Positions 1 through 7,404 of a stretch of 13,713 nucleotides of DNA are shown piece by piece. The stretch is from positions 1-13,713 of the forward strand of contig NZ_JBLKSS010000145.1 of the NCBI RefSeq assembly GCF_047607725.1. The letters run 5' to 3'. Origin of the DNA: JBLKSS01 sp047607725 (GTDB taxonomy: Bacteria; Pseudomonadota; Gammaproteobacteria; Enterobacterales; Enterobacteriaceae). The notes beneath the pieces are model-generated. The model worked only from the letters and a program-made list of their open reading frames with translations. It made no database searches and had not been told where the DNA came from. Numbering within the stretch: the first letter of the stretch is position 1; each line of letters begins with the position of its first letter. The position numbers and the translations under genes are program-made.

Positions 1-89
1 GGCTGGAGCGCCTGCTCAACCAGCTTAATGTTAAAGTCCAGCGGGAAATTGGGACGATGTCTTGAGGGTTTTGGTGGGGTTTGTTTCAT
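1..89 (-). CDS. IS66-family OrfA (TnpA-like) protein, N-terminal fragment cut by window edge
   Basis: Starting from the ATG at 89, the minus strand encodes 29 residues before the window ends: MKQTPPKPSRHRPNF, then PLDFNIKLVEQALQ. The basic, proline-rich leader followed by RPNF-P-x-F-x-x-K-x-VEQ-LQ is the pattern that opens the helix-turn-helix OrfA of IS66 elements, where it is normally followed by a PGASVA-type helix. In this family OrfA, OrfB and the DDE transposase are all needed for transposition; OrfA is thought to bind DNA. The reading frame is intact as far as it is visible. Whether the copy is complete cannot be seen. Confidence 0.7.
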   Translation of the reverse strand, partial: MKQTPPKPSRHRPNFPLDFNIKLVEQALQ

Positions 90-153
90 GAATTGCGCCC
101 ATTAAAAAAATAATGGACATCATCTTCAATAACTTGATGGAGAATTAACAGAC

Positions 154-173
154 GGCGCTGGGCGTACGCTTAC
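154..173 (-). repeat. Terminal inverted repeat of the IS66-type element
   Basis: Read on the minus strand from 173, the repeat begins GTAAGCGTACGCCCAGCGCC and is followed by GTCT. A related sequence starting GTAAGCG, with CGTCT at the same offset (positions 20-24), occurs on the plus strand from 13576. That sequence could be the opposite type of end. Confidence 0.6.
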
Positions 174-494
174 CTTTTAAACTTACTCAAACCACGACCA
201 ATCCAGTCCAGAATATAGTGCAAAAAAATCATTTTCCGCTCATTTTTTTGCGACGAGTCCAGAATCTGTAAAATNACTGTAAGCCGCGCCAGTAAAGGGC
301 TTCCGGCTAATCCATCGTTCCCCTTGAGAGTCCAGAAATGATTGCCACCCCACAAGCAGGGCAAAATCCGTATTGACCACGATCCGGGCACGAAAATCCC
401 GCTGGATCGCAACGGCCAACTGGTGCTGAACGACCAGGCATAAGGCGGGCGGCGCTCGGTTCGCCGACGCAATCGCGGTAAAATTCTTGAGGAC
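174..494. other. Unassigned remnant region between the IS end and the mfd 3' side
   Basis: About 320 bp with no intact gene. The first 100 bp are AT-rich with A/T homopolymers and include one undetermined base (n at 275). A 9-bp word, agtccagaa, occurs three times on the plus strand (205-213, 256-264, 329-337). The minus strand has a 20-codon ORF starting at 232 whose stop (170-172) falls within the IS end. It resembles nothing I know and could be a gene cut by the IS or chance. The downstream part contains the tail of a plus-strand reading frame described separately. E. coli has ldtC downstream of mfd; nothing here resembles LdtC. Confidence 0.5.
342..443 (+). pseudogene. C-terminal remnant of an unidentified plus-strand protein gene
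   Basis: The plus frame running from just after a TGA (339-341) to TAA (441-443) encodes about 33 residues ending KIRIDHDPGTKIPLDRNG and then QLVLNDQA. The residue composition and codon choice look like real protein rather than a shadow frame. The frame stops about 50 bp before a strong plus-strand terminator (495-532), as expected for the 3' end of a gene converging on mfd. There is no start codon, and an in-frame stop blocks it upstream, so the gene must be truncated or frameshifted. I do not recognise the family and assign no function. The tail could also be a chance open frame, but the terminator behind it argues against that. Confidence 0.35.
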
Positions 495-532
495 GCCGCG
501 CCGGGTGCGCAACACCGGACGCGGCATTTTTT
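495..532 (+). terminator. Rho-independent terminator, plus strand
   Basis: GCCGCG (495-500) pairs with CGCGGC (520-525), and the stem is extended by CCGG (501-504) with CCGG (515-518) around a single bulged A. The loop is about 10 nt and is followed by A and six T (527-532). The T tract lies on the plus strand, so this ends transcription coming from the left, i.e. the lost gene whose tail ends at 443. It does not serve mfd, which reads the other way and has no T run after this hairpin. Confidence 0.7.
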
Positions 533-572
533 CCGTCACCAGGCGCGTGCTCCGTGCCGCACACCCCCTCGC

Positions 573-588
573 CGTGACCCCTGTCACG
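573..588 (-). other. Perfect hairpin immediately after the mfd stop codon
   Basis: On the minus strand, two bases beyond the mfd TAA, CGTGAC-AGGG-GTCACG forms a 6-bp stem with a 4-nt loop. No U-run follows, so it is not a classical intrinsic terminator. It may protect the mRNA 3' end or be the remaining stem of a decayed terminator. Confidence 0.4.
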
Positions 589-589
589 T

Positions 590-3500
590 TTAGGCGCTGA
601 GCGTATGCTGCTGTAATTCCTCCAGTAGCGCGTCGACATAGTTCAGCCGCACCGTGCGATCCGCCAGATCGCGGATAAATCTCAAGCGAGTCGGGCCGTC
701 CAGTCGATAGGTGGCCGGTTCGCGTGTAAGCAGACCGATCAGATAAGCGGGGTCGACGCGGTTGGTTTCGCCGAATTCGATAAAGCCCCCTTTATCGCTG
801 CCCTCGATGCGGCGGATGCCCAAACGTTGCGCCCGCTGTCTGAGGCGGGCTATCGCCAGCAAATAGCACGCCGGGTCAGGCAGCAGACCGAAGCGGTCGA
901 TAAGCTCCACTTTCATGTCTTCGATTTCATGGTCATCGGCGGCGCTGGCAATGCGTTTATACAGCGACAAACGCGTGTTGACGTCGGGAATATACTCTTC
1001 CGGCAGTAGCGCGGGCATACGCAGCTCCACCTCGGTCAATTGGTTGGTGAGATCTTCCAAGGACGGCTCGCGACCGGCCTTGAGGGCGTCCACCGTGCTT
1101 TCCAGGAGCTCCATATACAGGGAAAAGCCGACGGTTTCCATTTGACCGCTTTGATCTTCTCCCAGCAGTTCGCCGGCGCCGCGGATTTCCAGATCGTGCG
1201 TCGCCAACGCAAAGCCGGCGCCCAGATCTTCCAGCGAGGCGATGGCCTCCAACCGCTTATGGGCATCCTGGCTTAGCGCTTTCGGCGGCGGGGTCAGCAG
1301 GTAGGCGTAAGCCTGGTGGTGCGATCGTCCGACGCGGCCGCGCAATTGGTGTAGCTGCGCCAAGCCGAAATGGTCCGCCCGCTCGATGATAATGGTATTG
1401 GCATTGGCAATGTCGATACCGGTTTCAATGATGGTGGTACACACCAGTACATTAAAGCGCTGATGGTGAAAATCATTCATCACCCGTTCCAAATCGCGCT
1501 CGCGCAGCTGGCCGTGGCCGATGGCGATGCGCGCCTCCGGCACCAGCGTTTCCAGGCGGCGGGCGGTTTTTTCAATATTCTCGACGTCGTTGTAAAGATA
1601 ATAGACTTGGCCGCCGCGCCGCACTTCGCGCAGGATGGCCTCGCGTACCACCAGTACATCGTATTCGCGTACAAACGTTTTCACCGCCAGCCGGCGCGCC
1701 GGCGGCGTGGCGATAATCGATAGATCGCGCATGCCGCTCATCGCCATATTCAGCGTGCGCGGGATGGGGGTGGCGGTCAGGGTGAGAATATCGACATCGG
1801 CGCGCATCGCTTTAATGCGCTCCTTATGGCGCACGCCAAAGCGGTGCTCCTCGTCGACGATCAGCAGACCCAAATCATGCCATTTGACGTCGCTTTGCAG
1901 CAGCTTATGGGTACCAATCAGAATATCCACTTTGCCTTCGGCGGTCTGCTCGAGCACTTGGGCCTGGTCCCGTGCGCTGCGGAAACGTGAAATCATTTCG
2001 ATACGCACCGGCCAGTTGGCGAACCGGTCGCGGAAATTGTCGAAATGCTGCTGCGCCAGGGGGGTGGTGGGCACCAGCACGGCCACCTGTTTGTGGTTTT
2101 CGATTGCCAGGAAAGCGGCGCGCATCGCGACTTCCGTTTTGCCGAAGCCGACATCGCCGCAGACCAGCCGGTCCATGGCCAGCGGCTGGCACATGTCGCT
2201 GAGTACCGTGTTGATTGCCTGAGCTTGATCCACGGTGGGCTCAAACGGAAACCCCTCGCAGAACAATTGATAATTTTCCCGATTATGGCGGAAGGCGAAG
2301 CCGCTTTTGGCGGCGCGCTGGGCATAGATATCCAAAAGCTCCGCCGCCACGTCCCGCACCCGCTCGGCCGCTTTTTGCCGCGCCCGCGCCCAGGCGTCGC
2401 CGCCCAGTTTGTGCAGCGGCGCGTTTTCATCGGCGCCGCCGGCGTAGCGGCTGATGAGATGTAGCGAGGACACCGGCACGTAGAGCTTATCGTTGCCGGC
2501 ATAAGTGAGAATTAAATACTCGGCCTTGATACCCCCCGCTTCCAGGGTGGTCATGCCGGCGTAGCGGCCGACACCGTGTTCCAGATGCACCACCGGCTGG
2601 CCTTCATGCAGTTCGGCCAGATTGCGGATTAAGGTATCGGCGTTAATGGTGCGGCGATTATCCTGCCGGCGGCGGCTGACCCGTTCCCCCAGCAGATCGC
2701 CTTCGCAAATCAATGCCCTTGCGCGCGGCGCATTGATAAAGCCGCGCTCGCTGGCGCCGATGATGAGATAAGCGCCCCGTTCGGCGGTGTCCTCCAGCCG
2801 GCTTATCAGCTTCGGCAGAATCTTCACCCGCGCCAGCTGCTCGCTTAGGGTTTCCCGCCGTCCCTCGCTTTCCACCGAGAAAATCACCGGGCCGTTAAAC
2901 TGCTCGCAAAACCGGCGCAACTTGTCCATGGGCGCTTTGCTCTGCGCCTCCACCGCCAAATCCGGCAGCGGCCGATAATCCATATTGTGCTGGCCGGCTT
3001 TCTCCGGCAGCGTTTGCGTGCTGAGCTGCACCCGCGGCCAGCGTTTAAGTTCGGCGAACAGAGCCTCAACCCGCAGCCACAGCGCCTCGGGCGGCGGCAG
3101 CGGGCGCATGGGATCCACGCAGCGATTGTCAAAGCATGCGCAAGCGTCGTCCCAGAAACGGCCGGCGCCAGCCTCGAGATCCCCGGTGTTGACCACCAGC
3201 GTGCCCGCCGGCAAATAGCTGAACAGCGGCACCAACGGCTCGCTGAAAAACAGCGGCTGCCAGTATTCGATCCCCGCCGGCAGCGTCCCTTTGCTTACCT
3301 GCTGGTAAACGTGCTCGGCGTCGCGGCGCACATCAAACTGCTCGCGCCACTGGCTGCGGAACAGCTCTATCGCGGCTTTATCGGTGGGAAATTCGTGCGC
3401 CGGCAGCAGATTGATGGAGGTGACTTCCTGGAGTGTGCGCTGGGTATCTACGTCGAAAATATGCAGGCTGTCGATGTCGTCATCAAAAAAATCGATGCGG

Positions 3501-4039
3501 TAAGGCTCTTCGCTGCCCATGGGATAGAGATCCAGCAGCGCGCCGCGGGTGGCGAATTCACCGTGCTCCATCACCTGATCGACGCTGCGGTAGCCGGCCT
3601 GTTCCAACTGGGCGCGCAATGTCTCCCTCGACAGACGCTGGCCTTTGGTCATCAACAGCGTATGGCGGTGCAAAAAGGCGTGCGGGCAGACCCGCTGCAT
3701 CAGGGTATTCACTGGCAGGATGATGACGCCGCGCACAAGCGTAGGCAGCCGGTAGAGGGTGGCTATCCTGTCAGAAATAATTTCTTGATGGGGAGAGAAA
3801 CTATCATAGGGCAGGGTCTCCCAATCGGGCAGGGTAAGGACCGGGTGACGGGTGAACTGCCGGATCTCGTCATGTAGCTGCAGCGCGCTTTGCATGTCGG
3901 TGGCGATGAGCAACACCGGTCCCGGATAGCGGTCGACGATGGTGGCGCACTCTACGGCGCTGGCGGCGCCGGTAAGCTGACCCAGAGTCAGTTTTTTGCC
4001 GGCTTGGGTCGGTAAGGTATAACGATCGTGTTCTGACAT
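590..4039 (-). CDS. mfd: Transcription-repair coupling factor Mfd
   Basis: Mfd is a cytoplasmic ATP-driven DNA translocase. It removes RNA polymerase stalled at lesions and recruits UvrA to start nucleotide excision repair. The predicted protein has 1149 residues against 1148 in E. coli and is colinear with it throughout. The N-terminal UvrB-like module (about 1-350) includes DWETLPYDSFSPH and TRGALLDLYPMG. The RNA polymerase-interacting region lies near 475-550 (VVHLEHGVGRYAGM). The RecG-like motor has Walker A GDVGFGKT (628-635), DEEH (729-732), the TATPIPRT motif (from about 755) and the QLRGRVGRS motif. The C-terminal UvrA-masking domain is present and ends ELQQHTLSA. The MSEHDRYTLP start matches the family N-terminus. 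One oddity is PTTPLAQQH in motor motif Ia (P660), where E. coli has PTTLLAQQH. The gene is divergent from lolC as in E. coli, but ycfT is not between them. Confidence 0.97.
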   Translation of the reverse strand: MSEHDRYTLPTQAGKKLTLGQLTGAASAVECATIVDRYPGPVLLIATDMQSALQLHDEIRQFTRHPVLTLPDWETLPYDSFSPHQEIISDRIATLYRLPTLVRGVIILPVNTLMQRVCPHAFLHRHTLLMTKGQRLSRETLRAQLEQAGYRSVDQVMEHGEFATRGALLDLYPMGSEEPYRIDFFDDDIDSLHIFDVDTQRTLQEVTSINLLPAHEFPTDKAAIELFRSQWREQFDVRRDAEHVYQQVSKGTLPAGIEYWQPLFFSEPLVPLFSYLPAGTLVVNTGDLEAGAGRFWDDACACFDNRCVDPMRPLPPPEALWLRVEALFAELKRWPRVQLSTQTLPEKAGQHNMDYRPLPDLAVEAQSKAPMDKLRRFCEQFNGPVIFSVESEGRRETLSEQLARVKILPKLISRLEDTAERGAYLIIGASERGFINAPRARALICEGDLLGERVSRRRQDNRRTINADTLIRNLAELHEGQPVVHLEHGVGRYAGMTTLEAGGIKAEYLILTYAGNDKLYVPVSSLHLISRYAGGADENAPLHKLGGDAWARARQKAAERVRDVAAELLDIYAQRAAKSGFAFRHNRENYQLFCEGFPFEPTVDQAQAINTVLSDMCQPLAMDRLVCGDVGFGKTEVAMRAAFLAIENHKQVAVLVPTTPLAQQHFDNFRDRFANWPVRIEMISRFRSARDQAQVLEQTAEGKVDILIGTHKLLQSDVKWHDLGLLIVDEEHRFGVRHKERIKAMRADVDILTLTATPIPRTLNMAMSGMRDLSIIATPPARRLAVKTFVREYDVLVVREAILREVRRGGQVYYLYNDVENIEKTARRLETLVPEARIAIGHGQLRERDLERVMNDFHHQRFNVLVCTTIIETGIDIANANTIIIERADHFGLAQLHQLRGRVGRSHHQAYAYLLTPPPKALSQDAHKRLEAIASLEDLGAGFALATHDLEIRGAGELLGEDQSGQMETVGFSLYMELLESTVDALKAGREPSLEDLTNQLTEVELRMPALLPEEYIPDVNTRLSLYKRIASAADDHEIEDMKVELIDRFGLLPDPACYLLAIARLRQRAQRLGIRRIEGSDKGGFIEFGETNRVDPAYLIGLLTREPATYRLDGPTRLRFIRDLADRTVRLNYVDALLEELQQHTLSA

Positions 4040-4244
4040 AGCTAATGATAAATCTCTTTTCTCACATCACGGGGCTATCGCAGCACAGCCTGCGGTAGAA
4101 TGCGGCGGCGGGGGCGATGGCTAAAATATGCGCGCTTTCAGGAATAAAAGCCGGCGGTTGCGGCGCTTATGGTTCCATAATGCCATACGACCCTTTATTA
4201 TCCTTGATCACTTTGCTTTCGCAACCGCATCCAGACGGAAATCA
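4040..4244. other. Divergent mfd-lolC intergenic region
   Basis: These 205 bp must carry the promoters for mfd (leftward) and lolCDE (rightward). E. coli has ycfT in this interval; no trace of it is readable here. The only promoter-like plus-strand signal I see is TATTAT (4196-4201), close to a -10 consensus. The hexamer 17 bp upstream (TTCCAT) is a poor -35, so the assignment is tentative. I found no terminator or clear operator. Confidence 0.35.
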
Positions 4245-5447
4245 ATGTATCAACCTGTCGTATTATATATTGCCCTGCACTATATGCGTGGGCGGGCATC
4301 AGACCGCTTCGGTCGTTTTGTCTCCTGGCTCTCCACCATCGGCATCACGCTTGGCGTGATGGCGCTGGTGACGGTGTTATCGGTGATGAACGGTTTCGAG
4401 CGTGAACTGGAGAGCAATATCCTCGGATTGATGCCCCAGGCGCTATTGACCACCCCCGAGGGGCGGCTTGATCCTAAACGCATTCCGGCCTCGGTGCCAG
4501 ATGCGCTTGCGGGTGTAACGCGCGTGGCGCCGCTGACCACCGGCGATGTCGTGCTGCAAAGCGCGCGCAGCGTGGCGGTGGGCGTGATGCTCGGTGTCAA
4601 CCCGGGGGATCCCGAACCGCTGTCGCATTATTTGCTGGAGGCCCGGCAAGATGATCTGGTGGCCGGCCAATACCGGATGATCCTGGGCGATGAACTGGCC
4701 GCCGCGCTCGGCGTGAAGCGCGGCGACGCAGTGCGGCTGATGGTGCCCGGGGCCAGCCAATTCACCCCGATGGGCCGTATTCCCAGCCAGCGTTTATTCA
4801 CCGTGGCCGGCACCTTCGCCGCCAATAGCGAAGTCGATGGCTACCAACTGCTGGTCAATCAGCAGGATGCATCGCGCCTGATGCGCTATCCCGCCGGCTA
4901 TGTTAGCGGCTGGCGCTTGTGGCTGCAGCAGCCGCTGGCTGTAGAAAGCTTGAGCGCGCAGTCTTTGCCGGACGGCTTGGTGTGGCACGATTGGCGCGAA
5001 CGCAAGGGGGAATTATTCCAGGCCGTGCGTATGGAAAAGAACATGATGGGCCTGCTATTGAGCCTGATCGTCGCGGTGGCGGCGTTTAATATTATCACCT
5101 CGCTCGGACTACTGGTGATGGAAAAGCAGGCCGAGGTGGCGATTTTGCAGACCCAGGGACTGACTCGCCGGCAGGTTATGCTGGTGTTTATCGCCCAGGG
5201 TGCCATCGCCGGCATTGTCGGCGCGTTGCTGGGCACCGGCCTCGGCGTTTTGCTGGCCAGTCAACTGAACCGTCTGATGCCGGCCCTCGGGGCGCTGCTT
5301 GACGGGGCCGCGCTGCCGGTGGCTATCGAACCGGTGCAGGTAGCGGTCATCGCGCTGTCGGCCATGGCCGTGGCGCTGCTGTCCACGATTTATCCTTCCT
5401 GGCGCGCCGCCGCCGTTCATCCCGCTGAGGCTTTACGATATGAATGA
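4245..5447 (+). CDS. lolC: Lipoprotein-releasing ABC transporter permease LolC
   Basis: LolC is one of the two membrane subunits of the inner-membrane LolCDE complex. The complex extracts mature outer-membrane lipoproteins and hands them to the periplasmic chaperone LolA; LolC is the subunit that docks LolA. The start chosen is MYQPVVLYIALHYMRGR (ATG 4245), giving 400 residues against 399 in E. coli. The frame is open upstream to 4128, but that extension has no family counterpart. TM1 is at about 25-48 (STIGITLGVMALVTVLSVMNG). A large MacB-like periplasmic domain follows, with the LolA-binding hook PGASQFTPMGRIPSQ at about 168-182 well conserved. Three C-terminal TM segments follow (about 270-290, 320-345, 365-390). 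The protein ends in the family tail EALRYE. The stop overlaps the lolD start by 8 nt, implying translational coupling. Confidence 0.96.
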   Translation: MYQPVVLYIALHYMRGRASDRFGRFVSWLSTIGITLGVMALVTVLSVMNGFERELESNILGLMPQALLTTPEGRLDPKRIPASVPDALAGVTRVAPLTTGDVVLQSARSVAVGVMLGVNPGDPEPLSHYLLEARQDDLVAGQYRMILGDELAAALGVKRGDAVRLMVPGASQFTPMGRIPSQRLFTVAGTFAANSEVDGYQLLVNQQDASRLMRYPAGYVSGWRLWLQQPLAVESLSAQSLPDGLVWHDWRERKGELFQAVRMEKNMMGLLLSLIVAVAAFNIITSLGLLVMEKQAEVAILQTQGLTRRQVMLVFIAQGAIAGIVGALLGTGLGVLLASQLNRLMPALGALLDGAALPVAIEPVQVAVIALSAMAVALLSTIYPSWRAAAVHPAEALRYE

Positions 5448-6147
5448 TGCTCCTTTGTTACACTGTTCCCAACTCAGCAAACGTTATCAGGAAGGTAAGC
5501 TTTACACCGATGTATTGCGTAACGTTAGTTTCACGCTGCAGCGCGGCGAAATGATGGCGATTGTCGGCAGTTCCGGTTCCGGCAAAAGCACGCTGTTACA
5601 CCTGCTGGGCGGGCTGGATGAACCGACAGGCGGCGAGGTGATATTTGAAGGCCAGCCGCTGAATACTCTTTCTTCCGCCGCGCGGGCGCTATTGCGCAAC
5701 CGACGGTTGGGTTTTATCTATCAGTTCCATCATTTACTGCCGGATTTCACCGCGCTGGAAAATGTGGCGATGCCGCTTTTGATTGGCGGCACCCGCCCGG
5801 CCCAGGCGCAAGAGACGGCGCGTGAAATGCTGGCGGCGGTAGGGCTTGAGAAACGCGGCCACCACCGCCCGGCGGAACTGTCCGGCGGCGAGCGGCAGCG
5901 GGTGGCTATCGCCCGCGCGCTGGTGAATCACCCGGCGCTGGTGCTGGCCGACGAGCCCACCGGTAATCTGGATCAGCGCAATGCCGACAGTATTTTTGAA
6001 CTATTGGGCGAACTGAATATGCGCCAGGGCACCGCCTTTTTGGTGGTGACCCACGATCTTCAACTGGCGAAGCGCCTGCACCGGCAGCTGGAAATGCGCG
6101 ATGGCGAGCTGCAGGCCGAAGGCGCGCTGCTGGGAGCCGCGCAATGA
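5440..6147 (+). CDS. lolD: Lipoprotein-releasing ABC transporter ATP-binding subunit LolD
   Basis: LolD is the cytoplasmic ATPase that powers lipoprotein extraction by LolCDE; two copies work with one LolC and one LolE. The protein has 235 residues (E. coli 233). All ABC motifs are intact: Walker A GSSGSGKST (43-51), Q-loop Q95 in IYQFHHLLPDF, signature LSGGERQ (147-153), Walker B LVLADE (167-172) with catalytic E172, and switch histidine H205 in VVTHD. The ATG at 5440 lies inside the end of lolC, and its stop overlaps lolE by 4 nt (ATGA). The three genes are therefore one tightly coupled transcript. The YQFHHLLPDFTALENVAMPLLIG stretch characteristic of LolD distinguishes it from other MacB-type ATPases. 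Confidence 0.97.
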   Translation: MNDAPLLHCSQLSKRYQEGKLYTDVLRNVSFTLQRGEMMAIVGSSGSGKSTLLHLLGGLDEPTGGEVIFEGQPLNTLSSAARALLRNRRLGFIYQFHHLLPDFTALENVAMPLLIGGTRPAQAQETAREMLAAVGLEKRGHHRPAELSGGERQRVAIARALVNHPALVLADEPTGNLDQRNADSIFELLGELNMRQGTAFLVVTHDLQLAKRLHRQLEMRDGELQAEGALLGAAQ

Positions 6148-7382
6148 GGATGCCGCTGTCGTTGCAAATCGCGCTTCGCTTCAGCCGGGGGCGGGGCGGT
6201 ATGGTGTCGTTGATTTCGGTCATCTCCACTATCGGCATTGCGCTGGGGGTAGCGGTGCTGATTATCTGCCTGAGCGCCATGAACGGGTTCGAGCGTGAAT
6301 TGAACAACCGTATTTTGGCGGTGGTGCCCCATGGAGAGATCGAACCGGTGAATCCGCCGTTCGCCGATTGGCCGGCGGTGTTAAAACGTATTGAACAGGT
6401 GGCGGGCATCCTTGCTGCCGCGCCCTATCTGAATTTTACCGGCCTGGTGGAGCGTGACGACAAGTTACAGGCCATTCAGGTAAAAGGCGTCGACCCGGCG
6501 CTGGAAATACGGCTGAGCGCGCTGCCGCGCTACGTAAAGGGTGATGCCTGGTCGCGTTTTCAGGCCGGTCATCAGCAAATCATCGTCGGTAAAGGGGTGG
6601 CCGATACGCTGAAGGTCAAGTCCGGCGACTGGCTAACGGTGATGATTCCCAACAGCGATCCACAGATGAAACTGCTACAGCCAAAACGTATTCGTTTGCA
6701 GGTCAGCGGGATTTTGGCGCTGAATGGTCAGCTGGATCACAGTTTTGCCATGGTACCGCTGGCGGACGCCCAGAACTATTTGCAGCGCGGTGAAGACGTA
6801 GGCGGCATCGCCATTAAGGTCAGCGATGTTTTCAACGCCAATAAACTGGTACGGGACGCGGGGGAGGTGACCAATGCTTATGTCAAAATTCGCAGCTGGA
6901 TCGGCACCTACGGCTATATGTATCGCGATATTCAAATGATCCGCGCCATTATGTACCTGGCGATGGTGTTGGTAATAGGCGTCGCCTGTTTCAATATCGT
7001 TTCCACGCTGGTGATGGCGGTTAAGGATAAAAGCGCCGATATCGCGATTTTACGCACCCTCGGGGCCAAAGACGGGCTGACCCGTGCTATTTTTATTTGG
7101 TATGGCCTGCTGGCTGGTTTGACCGGTAGCGTGATCGGCGCGGTGGTCGGCGTGTTGATGGCGCTCAACCTGACTACGCTTGTGAAGGGGCTGGAGCGTC
7201 TGCTGGGCCACCGGCTGCTGTCCGGAGATATTTACTTTATCGATTTTCTGCCGACCGAGCTGCACTGGGTGGACGTCACCAGCGTGCTGGCCACGGCGCT
7301 GTTGCTCAGTCTGCTGGCGAGCTGGTATCCGGCGCGGCGCGCAAGCCGCATCGATCCGGCCCGGGTATTGAGCGGTCAATGA
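6144..7382 (+). CDS. lolE: Lipoprotein-releasing ABC transporter permease LolE
   Basis: LolE is the second membrane subunit of LolCDE and is paralogous to LolC; in the known system LolE binds the incoming lipoprotein while LolC binds LolA. The predicted length is 412 residues against 414 in E. coli. The difference is two fewer arginines in the N-terminal FSRGRGGM segment. TM1 lies at about 22-45 (SLISVISTIGIALGVAVLI). The periplasmic core follows, with GQLDHSFAMVPLADAQ. The C-terminal membrane block includes YRDIQMIRAIMYLAMVL and the conserved end ASWYPARRASRIDPARVLSGQ. The start is the ATG overlapping the lolD stop. In E. coli nagK follows lolE; here cobB starts 22 bp after the lolE stop and is probably transcribed with it. 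Confidence 0.96.
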   Translation: MRMPLSLQIALRFSRGRGGMVSLISVISTIGIALGVAVLIICLSAMNGFERELNNRILAVVPHGEIEPVNPPFADWPAVLKRIEQVAGILAAAPYLNFTGLVERDDKLQAIQVKGVDPALEIRLSALPRYVKGDAWSRFQAGHQQIIVGKGVADTLKVKSGDWLTVMIPNSDPQMKLLQPKRIRLQVSGILALNGQLDHSFAMVPLADAQNYLQRGEDVGGIAIKVSDVFNANKLVRDAGEVTNAYVKIRSWIGTYGYMYRDIQMIRAIMYLAMVLVIGVACFNIVSTLVMAVKDKSADIAILRTLGAKDGLTRAIFIWYGLLAGLTGSVIGAVVGVLMALNLTTLVKGLERLLGHRLLSGDIYFIDFLPTELHWVDVTSVLATALLLSLLASWYPARRASRIDPARVLSGQ

Positions 7383-7404
7383 GGCCGCATAAGGAACAGC
7401 GCGC

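Larger units (their letters stand above)
1..173 (-). mobile_element. IS66-family insertion sequence, 5' end only
   Basis: This is the left terminus of an insertion sequence that runs out of the window. Read on the minus strand, it starts at 173 with GTAAGCGTACGCCC, the GTAAGC start typical of IS66-family terminal inverted repeats. About 85 bp further in comes the start codon of an OrfA-like protein (89 down to 1), which fits the usual IS66 layout of inverted repeat, short leader, then orfA. The family is known to make 8-bp target duplications; the flanking octamer here is cttttaaa (174-181), but the other end is outside the window, so the duplication cannot be checked. The leader is AT-rich compared with the neighbouring chromosome. 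The family assignment rests on the repeat start and the OrfA N-terminus together. Confidence 0.75.

Noticed and set aside
170..232. A 20-codon minus-strand ORF (MIFLHYILDWIGRGLSKFKR) entering the IS end
   Set aside because: No recognisable family, weak ribosome-binding site, and its stop lies in the IS terminal repeat. It may be a cut gene, but there is too little to call.
240..639. Overlapping minus-strand ORFs of 110-115 codons downstream of mfd
   Set aside because: They span an undetermined base and run antisense through the terminator and protein-like tail. Composition looks like random translation of GC-rich DNA.
2987..3877. A 296-codon plus-strand ORF inside mfd
   Set aside because: It is antisense to the fully conserved mfd frame and has no domain-like features; it is a shadow of high-GC third positions.
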